Shown in pieces: positions 1-5,021 of a stretch of 5,021 nt of DNA; the stretch's first letter is position 1; each line of letters starts with the position of its first letter. The stretch is from Candidatus Zixiibacteriota bacterium (GTDB lineage: Bacteria; Zixibacteria; MSB-5A5; GN15; PGXB01). The notes under the pieces were generated by a model, which had not been told where the DNA came from, did no database searches, and saw only the letters and a list, made by a program, of their open reading frames with translations. The stretch spans positions 1 to 5,021 of the forward strand of contig JAAERC010000225.1 of assembly GCA_024230695.1 (NCBI GenBank). Direction: 5' to 3'. Made by a program: the position numbers and the translations under genes.

Positions 1-519
1 AACAGTCCCTGATCCATTTCCTGATTCCCAGGTTACATCAAATCCGGAAAGCGATTCATTACCATAGTATGATGGCGAAGTAACGTAGGTTTCATTTACC
101 GGAAAATTAATAGTATCAACAAAAGATGGAACTTCGGAATTTCCGGTTATGGTATAGATATACTCTCCTCCCAAATCAATAAATTCAATATTATAGATGA
201 CATCCATATATTGATAGCAGTTCAAATCTGACTCCCACCCGAGAGTATATTCATTGCAGGTGATTGCATTCACCTGGACAGGTGTAACCGGATTGCAGGG
301 TGCATATGAGCTGTCAAATCGGGCAGTAATTATATCAATACGCGTTTGATATCCAGATACGTTTGTAATGGTTCTGCCAACAGCCATTGCCACAAAAGAG
401 CCATCGGCCTCCTCAATTGGACCGGTGCTACTGGTAGTATTATTTTTACCACACGCCGAAATCATCAACAATAACCCCAATAAAACACATAATAATTGCG
501 CCATTTTTCCATTACACAT
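1..519 (-). CDS. secreted lipoprotein of unknown function (3' end outside window)
   Basis: This open minus-strand frame begins at base 519 and runs off the left edge, giving 173 residues without a stop. The N-terminus is a type II signal peptide: Lys5 supplies the charged region, residues 9-20 are a Leu-rich hydrophobic core, and the lipobox ISAC (residues 20-23) puts the lipidated Cys at position 23, followed by Gly-Lys. After a short Asn/Thr/Ser-rich linker the protein is rich in Tyr, Thr, Val, Asn and Gly with alternating hydrophobic residues, which suggests a beta-sheet domain. Three further Cys lie in the middle of the visible part. I recognise no family. The start at 519 is preferred over the in-frame ATG at 504 because it has an AAAGG ribosome site 8 nt upstream and keeps the only basic residue of the signal peptide. 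It is transcribed divergently from the aminotransferase gene. The protein should be exported and anchored in a membrane by its lipid; its function is unknown. Confidence 0.8.
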   Translation of the reverse strand, partial: MCNGKMAQLLCVLLGLLLMISACGKNNTTSSTGPIEEADGSFVAMAVGRTITNVSGYQTRIDIITARFDSSYAPCNPVTPVQVNAITCNEYTLGWESDLNCYQYMDVIYNIEFIDLGGEYIYTITGNSEVPSFVDTINFPVNETYVTSPSYYGNESLSGFDVTWESGNGSGTV

Positions 520-527
520 AATAATTG

Positions 528-532
528 CCTTT
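528..532 (-). promoter_or_regulatory. ribosome binding site deciding the lipoprotein start
   Basis: On the minus strand AAAGG lies 8 nt before the ATG at 519. The alternative ATG at 504 has only a weak GGA very close to it. This supports the longer N-terminus, which also contains the signal-peptide lysine. Confidence 0.5.
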
Positions 533-566
533 CGGACGCTAACTTGTTTGATTATAACATAATAGA

Positions 567-592
567 ATTATAAAATTACTCTGATAAGTCAA
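567..592 (-). promoter_or_regulatory. candidate sigma70-type promoter for the lipoprotein gene
   Basis: Reading the minus strand, TTGACT (592-587) is a 5/6 match to the -35 consensus and TATAAT (572-567) is a perfect -10. The spacer is only 14 nt, shorter than the usual 16-18, so one of the two boxes may not be the one used. A second TATAAT lies at 556-551 without a good -35 partner. The location, 48-73 nt upstream of the start codon, is suitable. Confidence 0.35.
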
Positions 593-654
593 CCATATTT
601 TTAATAAATCTTATATAAGATTGTAATAGCAAAATGGCTTTATAGGGTTGACTT
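586..654. repeat. 9-bp inverted repeat spanning the two divergent -35 boxes
   Basis: AAGTCAACC at 586-594 is the exact reverse complement of GGTTGACTT at 646-654. Each arm contains the TTGACT proposed as a -35 box, one for each direction. The arms flank an internal 16-bp palindrome. The symmetry may simply reflect two promoters facing apart, or the arms may be half-sites for a regulator. Confidence 0.6.
607..622. promoter_or_regulatory. perfect 16-bp palindrome, candidate operator
   Basis: AATCTTATATAAGATT is perfectly self-complementary and lies between the two outward-facing TTGACT boxes. That is a natural place for a dimeric regulator acting on the lipoprotein gene, the aminotransferase gene or both. 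The sequence is AT-only apart from one C and one G, so chance is not excluded. No regulator gene is visible in the window. Confidence 0.4.
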
Positions 655-675
655 TAAACAGTCATATATTATCTT
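648..675 (+). promoter_or_regulatory. candidate sigma70-type promoter for the aminotransferase gene
   Basis: TTGACT (648-653) and TATCTT (670-675) are separated by 16 nt, matching the -35 and -10 consensus at 5/6 and 4/6 positions. Transcription would start near 682, giving a leader of about 30 nt before the ATG at 714. A weak ribosome site, GGGA at 704-707, falls inside that leader. Confidence 0.45.
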
Positions 676-713
676 TTTAACAGAAAATAAAAGTTAAATA
701 AGTGGGATAAAGT

Positions 714-1934
714 ATGAGTGAAACTATGGTAGAAAAAAAGGTTAAGGCCAATCCGGCTGAATGGATTCTGGCCTCGCATGTTGCCGATTTGGAAGCCTCT
801 ATTATAAGAGAAATTCTCAAGATCTCTTCGCAACCGGGTGTTATTTCTTTTGCAGGCGGCTTGCCTGCACCCGAGATGTTTCCATTAGATGAGCTAAAAT
901 CTGCGGCTGTAAAAGTTATCGAAGAAAACCAATCAAGTGCCTTGCAGTATTCATTTACAATGGGAGTACCGGCCCTTCGTGAAGCACTTGCACAAAGAGA
1001 GACCGATCAGGGAACCGACACTAAACCGGAAAATATATTAATTACTTCCGGATCACAACAGGGTATTTCTTTGGCCTCAAATGCTTTTATTGATCCGGAC
1101 GATTATATCATCACCGAATCACCAACATATGTTGGTGCAATACTATCGTTTGATTTCAATCGTGCCAAATATGCTCAGGTTGAGATGGATAATGACGGTA
1201 TGTTAACTGACCAGCTTGAAGATCAAATTAAAAAATATAAACCCAAATTTATTTACACAGTGTCGACTTTCCAGAATCCAACTGGCATAACGATGAGTAT
1301 GGAGCGGAGAAAAGCGCTGATAGATATTGCACTTAAATATAATGTGCCGATTTTGGAAGATAATCCTTACAAAGATGTTCGGTTTGCCGGAGAGGATCTA
1401 CCGAGTCTGAGATCAATGGGTGGAGATATTGTCATTTCACTTGGAACGTTTTCAAAAATATGTGCTCCCGGTCTCAGAGTAGCCTGGGTGAATGCACACC
1501 CGGATATTCTCAGAACATTTGAGAAAATCAAACAGGGTGCCGATATGCAATCAAACACCTTTACCCAGTTGATGATCAATGAATTTATTAGATCGGGTGT
1601 AATTGATGGGCATATTGAAAAACTAAAAGTTAATTATGGTGCAAAATGCCAATTGATGCTTGATGAAATGGAAAAACACTTCTCATCTGAATTCACTTGG
1701 ACAAAACCTGAGGGTGGATTATTCCTTTGGTGTGAGTTGCTGGAATCAATGTCGGCTTCGGCGCTTCTTCCTAAAGCGATTGATAAAAAAGTTGCTTATG
1801 TTTACGGAGCTCCATTCTTCCCGGATAAAACAGGTGACAATACGCTTAGGCTTAATTTTTCTAATGCCTCACATGAAAATATCATCGAAGGTATTAAAAG
1901 ACTTGGTGAAGTATTTAAAGAAAATATGCCATAA
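714..1934 (+). CDS. PLP-dependent aminotransferase, LysN / 2-aminoadipate aminotransferase type
   Basis: This 406-residue fold-type I (class I/II) cytosolic aminotransferase would move an amino group between an amino acid and a 2-oxo acid, usually 2-oxoglutarate/glutamate. PLP-site landmarks are in the expected order: SGSQQG phosphate-binding turn (112-117), Tyr139 stacking on the cofactor, NPTG (188-191), Asp216 and Tyr219 in EDNPY, Schiff-base Lys248 in GTFSK, and Arg255 in APGLR. Arg379 in LRLNF is the usual substrate-carboxylate arginine. The early GGLPAPEMFP stretch (48-57) is typical of the LysN / AadAT / MocR-like subgroup. Length fits stand-alone enzymes, and there is no N-terminal helix-turn-helix, so it is not a MocR regulator. 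Members act on 2-aminoadipate, branched-chain, aromatic amino acids or kynurenine; the substrate cannot be read from sequence. It has its own promoter region and terminator, so it is probably monocistronic. Start 714 has a weak GGGA site 6 nt upstream; ATG 726 is the alternative. Confidence 0.93.
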   Translation: MSETMVEKKVKANPAEWILASHVADLEASIIREILKISSQPGVISFAGGLPAPEMFPLDELKSAAVKVIEENQSSALQYSFTMGVPALREALAQRETDQGTDTKPENILITSGSQQGISLASNAFIDPDDYIITESPTYVGAILSFDFNRAKYAQVEMDNDGMLTDQLEDQIKKYKPKFIYTVSTFQNPTGITMSMERRKALIDIALKYNVPILEDNPYKDVRFAGEDLPSLRSMGGDIVISLGTFSKICAPGLRVAWVNAHPDILRTFEKIKQGADMQSNTFTQLMINEFIRSGVIDGHIEKLKVNYGAKCQLMLDEMEKHFSSEFTWTKPEGGLFLWCELLESMSASALLPKAIDKKVAYVYGAPFFPDKTGDNTLRLNFSNASHENIIEGIKRLGEVFKENMP

Positions 1935-1950
1935 GATTCAATTTGTTATT

Positions 1951-1978
1951 AAAGCCCCGTCTTATGACGGGGCTTTTT
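1951..1978 (+). terminator. intrinsic terminator after the aminotransferase gene
   Basis: GCCCCGTC (1954-1961) pairs perfectly with GACGGGGC (1966-1973) around a TTAT loop, followed by TTTTT (1974-1978). Three A:T pairs (1951-1953 with 1974-1976) can extend the stem to 11 bp. It lies 17 nt after the aminotransferase stop codon and separates that gene from the dapF operon. Confidence 0.92.
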
Positions 1979-1980
1979 GC

Positions 1981-2008
1981 TTTACATGTCGGATTGAAAC
2001 AATATTTT
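1981..2008 (+). promoter_or_regulatory. candidate promoter for the dapF operon
   Basis: Only 36 nt separate the terminator from the dapF ATG. TTTACA (1981-1986) and TATTTT (2003-2008), 16 nt apart, are the best sigma70-like pair, at 5/6 and 4/6 matches. This would place the transcript start at or within a few bases of the ATG at 2015. The alternative is read-through past the terminator or a promoter inside the aminotransferase gene. Confidence 0.25.
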
Positions 2009-2014
2009 GATATT

Positions 2015-2860
2015 ATGAAAAAAATAGCATTTAAAAAATTTCATTGTCTTGGCAATGATTTTATAGTAGTTGATTTGATTGGTAAACGATCGACATCAAT
2101 TGATTTTAATGACCTGACCGAAAATATCTGCAATAGAAATATTGGCATTGGTGCCGATGGAGTTTTGGTTCTTAGGTCGAGTCGGAAGTGTGATTGTTTT
2201 CTCGATATTTTTAATTCGGATGGAAGCTGGGCAGAAAAATCGGGGAATGGATTAAGAATAACGGCGGCTTATCTTGCTTTGCAATATAAGAAAAAAAGTA
2301 AGGTGAAAATTGAGACCGAATGTGATAGCCCAACTGCGCAGATCATTAAATCTGGCATGAAACAATCGATCATTAAAGTATCATTAGGAGAACCTGAATT
2401 TGAAACTAAAAAGGTTCCACTAAAATCAAAACAGAAGTTTCATATCAACAGTCCAATTAAAATTGATAAACATGATTTTGTAATTACGGCGTTGTCTGTT
2501 GGAAATCCACATGCTGTTTTGTTTGTTGATAATTTCGATTTTGACTGGCGGTTTCTCGGAAATGTAATCGAAAATAGTAAATTATTTCCTAACCGCACCA
2601 ATGTCGAGTTTGTGAAAATAGTTAGCCGTTCAAAGGTAAAATTAAATGATTGGGAACGGGGTGCGGGAGCAACCGGATCATCTGGAACCGGAGCGGCTGC
2701 AGCGGCTGTGGCAGGAATAATTAATGGTTTTCTCAATCGTAAGGTTGAGGTTGTTTTTCCGGGCGGTTCTTTGCACATCGAATGGACAGAACAAGACAAA
2801 AAAATATTTTTGACCGGTCCGGTTGAGTATATCTGCCAGGGCGAGTATCTGCTGGTTTAG
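2015..2860 (+). CDS. dapF: DapF-family diaminopimelate epimerase-like protein with Ser/Ser in place of the catalytic Cys pair
   Basis: This 281-residue protein is close to the usual DapF length of about 275. DapF interconverts LL- and meso-diaminopimelate, the last step before lysine and a source of the peptidoglycan cross-linker. Family landmarks: LGNDF with Asn14, GIGADGVL (residues 44-51), NSDGS with Asn67, SGNGLR (76-81), GNPHAV with Asn164 and His166, TNVEF with Asn196, ERGAG with Glu214 and Arg215, and SGTGA (223-227). Aligned to Haemophilus influenzae DapF (N11, N64, C73, N190, E208, R209, C217), substrate contacts are kept, but both catalytic Cys are Ser, at 76 and 223. The frame is open upstream to an ATG at 1943, inside the terminator; 2015 is chosen because the family N-terminus begins there. 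No clear SD precedes it. It is the first gene of an operon with the permease, a small protein and argS. Family assignment is firm; epimerase activity is uncertain. Confidence 0.87.
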   Translation: MKKIAFKKFHCLGNDFIVVDLIGKRSTSIDFNDLTENICNRNIGIGADGVLVLRSSRKCDCFLDIFNSDGSWAEKSGNGLRITAAYLALQYKKKSKVKIETECDSPTAQIIKSGMKQSIIKVSLGEPEFETKKVPLKSKQKFHINSPIKIDKHDFVITALSVGNPHAVLFVDNFDFDWRFLGNVIENSKLFPNRTNVEFVKIVSRSKVKLNDWERGAGATGSSGTGAAAAAVAGIINGFLNRKVEVVFPGGSLHIEWTEQDKKIFLTGPVEYICQGEYLLV

Positions 2861-2869
2861 TTTGATTTA

Positions 2870-4195
2870 ATGAAACCACCTCATTCAGAAAATATAGGTT
2901 CTTACGATAATCAGGGATTGACCGTAAGTAAAAAGATTGATCCAATTGGCCAGCTTGATGATTACTGGAAACATCTACAACTTTTTTCCCGAAATGTACG
3001 TTTATATTTGACCGGGTCGTTTCTAATTGGTTTGACCTTTGCGTGTTATTTGCTACTGATGAATCTTTATTTGCGTGAACAGGGGATACCTGAATCGTTT
3101 ATTGGAAAGGTATTGTCATTTGGTGCCCTGGGAATGACATTAATGGCAATCCCGGCAGCGTTTGTATTAAGACGTATCCGTTTAAAGAAAATATTATTAT
3201 TAAGTACAACCGTTTATGTTCTTGCAATACTTTTTCTAACACAAATACCGGCGAGTAGCATGTTGTTTGTGTTATCATTTTTGGCGGGGATGGCCATGAC
3301 CTTTTATCGGGTTGCCGCCGGACCGTTTTTTATGAGAAATAGTACGCCCAAAGAAAGAACTTATATCTTTTCAGTCTCATTTGGTGTATCTCTTCTGGCA
3401 AGTATGATAGGATCGCTTATTTTTGGCGAAATGGTTACTTTGTTATCTTCTATGAACGGCGGAATAGTCGCCGCTTATCGCTGGGCATTTGTGTTAGCGG
3501 GCGGCCTGGGATTGTTAGCAGTACTGCCTTTTGGATTGATTAAAGCCGCTGATCCATCCAAGGCCGATAAAGATTCAGATTTTTCATTTGATCTTTTAAA
3601 AAGACGCATCGGTCTTTATGGGAAATTGTTTTTCCCTCATTTTATTGTTGGTTCCGGGGCTGGATTGATTATTCCGTTTCTTAATCTGTATTTTCGTGAT
3701 CGTTTTGGACAACCGACGGATAATATTGGCTGGTTATATTTTGTTGGTCACACAACTATGTTGATCGGGATATTAGCTGGGCCGGTTTTAGTCAAAAAGA
3801 TCGGGATGATTCGATCAGTGGTTTTAACACAACTTTTATCGATGCCATTTATGGTGATTCTGGCCTATACATATTCGTTACCGATGGCAATCGGAGCTTT
3901 TCTTATGCGAGGGGCGTTAATGAATCTTGGGGTACCGATTGGCAGTAATTTTGGAATGGAAATGGTAAGTAAATCAGAGCAAGCATTAGTTAACGCGCTA
4001 TTGATGTTGTCATGGACATCTTCCTGGATGGTTTCGACTTATTATGGCGGACGTTTGATTGAAAGCTATGGTTATACACTGCCTTTAATGATTGCGGTTG
4101 GGCTTTACTTTGTTTCATCGGTTTCTTATTATTTCTTTTTCAGGGACTCTGAGATTAAAACAGATTCGGGATATAAAATCGAGGCGACCGGGTAA
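2870..4195 (+). CDS. 12-TM major facilitator superfamily permease, substrate unknown
   Basis: This 441-residue inner-membrane protein has a polar N-terminal tail of about 43 residues and then twelve predicted helices, near 44-67, 80-100, 107-124, 130-152, 164-187, 204-224, 251-273, 286-307, 314-333, 337-358, 369-391 and 401-424. The hydrophilic central loop (about 225-248) with mixed charges divides two six-helix halves, as in the MFS. The loop after TM2 has the basic run RRIRLKK (101-107), where motif A normally has an acidic residue and RxGR. The matching loop after TM8 reads VKKIGMIRS. Motif A is thus degenerate, and no drug- or sugar-specific signature is recognisable. MFS carriers move small solutes by uniport or ion-coupled transport; substrate and direction are unknown. 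It starts 9 nt after dapF without a clear SD, and its stop overlaps the next start as TAATG, so it belongs to the operon. Amino-acid or peptide-related transport is only a guess from context. Confidence 0.85.
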   Translation: MKPPHSENIGSYDNQGLTVSKKIDPIGQLDDYWKHLQLFSRNVRLYLTGSFLIGLTFACYLLLMNLYLREQGIPESFIGKVLSFGALGMTLMAIPAAFVLRRIRLKKILLLSTTVYVLAILFLTQIPASSMLFVLSFLAGMAMTFYRVAAGPFFMRNSTPKERTYIFSVSFGVSLLASMIGSLIFGEMVTLLSSMNGGIVAAYRWAFVLAGGLGLLAVLPFGLIKAADPSKADKDSDFSFDLLKRRIGLYGKLFFPHFIVGSGAGLIIPFLNLYFRDRFGQPTDNIGWLYFVGHTTMLIGILAGPVLVKKIGMIRSVVLTQLLSMPFMVILAYTYSLPMAIGAFLMRGALMNLGVPIGSNFGMEMVSKSEQALVNALLMLSWTSSWMVSTYYGGRLIESYGYTLPLMIAVGLYFVSSVSYYFFFRDSEIKTDSGYKIEATG

Positions 4196-4500
4196 TGGAT
4201 GATAATGAATATAAATTAACAAAAAATGAATTATCGATACAGATTCATCGAGTTTTGAAGGATTTATATCCAACTCTCGAAATATCGGGAGATAATATTC
4301 AAAAGTTTATTATTAAGGAAAAATTAGATTTTCATTTTTTCGCTCAAATGTTGGCAATAGAAATAAAACTGGATTCAAGTCGTTTAATTGATGATATTTA
4401 TCTTGAATTGATGGTTGAATATGAAAAAAACTGGCATGACAGAGTTTTTTTCAGGATATTAAAGGATAAAAAGAAAATATCTTTTAAAAAGGTTGAGTAG
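4195..4500 (+). CDS. small hypothetical protein between MFS permease and argS
   Basis: This is a 101-residue soluble, charged protein with no signal peptide or membrane segment. Its ATG overlaps the permease stop by one base (TAATG), which suggests translational coupling, and its TAG is 8 nt before the argS ATG. That close packing supports it being real. It is rich in Lys, Asp, Ile and Leu, looks mainly helical, and ends in a basic tail (KDKKK, then FKKVE). The DNA is visibly more AT-rich than the flanking genes. I do not recognise the family. The middle (residues 43-67: DFHFFAQ, then MLAIEI, then SSRLIDDI) follows the hydrophobic spacing of the N-terminal domain of bacterial ArgRS (GDFATNVA, QLA, NPRELAEEI). 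It could be a stand-alone relative of that domain, but the similarity is weak and seen by eye only. Confidence 0.7.
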   Translation: MDDNEYKLTKNELSIQIHRVLKDLYPTLEISGDNIQKFIIKEKLDFHFFAQMLAIEIKLDSSRLIDDIYLELMVEYEKNWHDRVFFRILKDKKKISFKKVE

Positions 4501-4508
4501 GATAACAA

Positions 4509-5021
4509 ATGATACTTGATAAATATAAATCTGAGATTGCCAAGCTAACGGCTAAGGCATTTGTGAATCTCTATCAGGATGATGATATAAACAGCGCCAA
4601 TATTCCATCTCTTGATTTTGAACAGATCTACAATATGTTAGAAACTCCGAGGAATCCGGAGATGGGGCAGTTTGCGCTGGCATTATTTCAAATTGCCAAA
4701 AAGGCCGGATTAAATCCAAACAACCTAAATCAAATTCTTGTCAAAGCTCAGACGGCGCAACTTGAGAAAAGAAAGATAAATTATATTTCTTTTTCAGCGG
4801 CTGGTGGATTTAACAATGCAAAAATTAATACCGGGACATTGGCCAAATATACTTTATCGGAAATACTGGAAAAGAAAAATAAATATGGTTCCTCTGATCT
4901 TGGCGGCGGAGAAAATATTGTTTTTGATTTTTCCTCGCCTAATATTGCCAAACCGTTTGGGGTCGGGCATCTTCGTTCTACGGCTATCGGGAATTCATTA
5001 TATAGGGTTTATGATAAGCTT
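4509..5021 (+). CDS. argS: arginyl-tRNA synthetase, N-terminal part (cut by window end)
   Basis: The visible 171 residues are the start of ArgRS, a class I cytosolic enzyme that uses ATP to attach arginine to tRNA-Arg. Residues 1 to about 110 form the ArgRS-specific N-terminal domain that contacts the tRNA D-loop; NPEMGQFALALFQIAKK matches the conserved GDFATNVA-type region. The catalytic domain begins near residue 134 with VFDFSSPNIAKPF (138-150), GVGHLRST (151-158) and IGNSLYR, which is diagnostic of ArgRS. The class I HIGH motif reads GVGH (151-154), so its first His is Gly while the second His (His154) is kept. The remaining catalytic domain, the KMSK region and the anticodon-binding domain lie outside the window. 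AGGA (4499-4502) 6 nt before the ATG is a reasonable ribosome site overlapping the upstream stop. It is the fourth gene of the dapF operon. Confidence 0.94.
   Translation, partial: MILDKYKSEIAKLTAKAFVNLYQDDDINSANIPSLDFEQIYNMLETPRNPEMGQFALALFQIAKKAGLNPNNLNQILVKAQTAQLEKRKINYISFSAAGGFNNAKINTGTLAKYTLSEILEKKNKYGSSDLGGGENIVFDFSSPNIAKPFGVGHLRSTAIGNSLYRVYDKL

Noticed and set aside
551..556. Second minus-strand TATAAT as the -10 box of the lipoprotein promoter
   Set aside because: No acceptable -35 lies 16-18 nt upstream of it; the TTGACT box is 30 nt away.
368..562. 64-residue plus-strand open frame
   Set aside because: It lies antisense to the lipoprotein gene, whose signal peptide and lipobox are convincing, and shows no protein-like features of its own.
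1367..1579. 70-residue minus-strand open frame inside the aminotransferase gene
   Set aside because: It is antisense to the Lys248 region of a clear enzyme gene and has no independent support.
1660..2010. 116-residue plus-strand open frame overlapping the end of the aminotransferase gene
   Set aside because: It is a shadow in another frame of the conserved aminotransferase C-terminus and passes through the terminator.
1943..2014. In-frame 24-residue N-terminal extension of dapF starting at ATG 1943
   Set aside because: It would run through the terminator hairpin and adds residues not expected before the conserved DapF N-terminus (KFHCLGNDF); the ATG at 2015 gives the family length.
2690..2712. 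Short GCGGCT direct repeat in dapF
   Set aside because: It encodes the Ala-rich helix that follows the SGTG motif in this family, so it is explained by protein composition rather than a separate DNA element.
2440..2945. Minus-strand open frames of 119 and 70 residues across dapF and the start of the permease gene
   Set aside because: They are antisense to conserved DapF motifs, with low-complexity Ala/Pro content that mirrors the Ala-rich DapF C-terminal region.
5016..5021. AAGCTT (HindIII site) exactly at the window end, possibly a clone junction
   Set aside because: The ArgRS reading frame continues naturally to the last base (VYDKL) and the left end has no such site, so it is most likely coincidence.

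Overview
The window is AT-rich bacterial DNA, roughly 40% G+C by eye. It shows ordinary chromosomal gene organisation, with no insertion sequence, phage gene, tRNA, rRNA or CRISPR array. A lipoprotein with a clear lipobox and a DapF-family gene point to a diderm bacterium. Several starts have weak or no Shine-Dalgarno (SD) sequence, while TTGACT-type -35 boxes are present. I would guess an uncultured FCB-type lineage, but the window alone cannot fix the taxon.

Layout. Bases 1-519 (minus strand) hold the 5' part of a secreted lipoprotein gene that runs off the left edge. Bases 520-713 are a divergent control region with two inverted TTGACT boxes around a perfect 16-bp palindrome. Bases 714-1934 (plus) encode a fold-type I PLP aminotransferase of the LysN / 2-aminoadipate type. 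A strong intrinsic terminator (1951-1978) closes that unit.

From 2015 a tight plus-strand operon runs off the right edge: a DapF-family epimerase, a 12-TM major facilitator (MFS) permease, a 101-residue unknown protein and argS (arginyl-tRNA synthetase, N-terminal 171 residues). The gaps are 9 nt, a 1-nt TAATG overlap and 8 nt.

The most striking observation is in the DapF-family protein. It keeps the substrate-binding Asn, Glu and Arg positions of diaminopimelate epimerase, but both catalytic cysteines are serines (Ser76 and Ser223). It is therefore either an unusual epimerase variant or an enzyme with a different activity. Other points worth a look are the small protein before argS, which faintly resembles an ArgRS N-terminal domain; the GVGH form of the ArgRS HIGH motif; the palindromic divergent promoter region; and a shared SD-less start context for dapF and the permease gene.

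The likely common theme is amino-acid and translation housekeeping: transamination, a DapF-like step of lysine or cell-wall metabolism, transport, and Arg-tRNA charging. The link between the aminotransferase and the DapF-like enzyme is inference from proximity only, because a terminator separates them.
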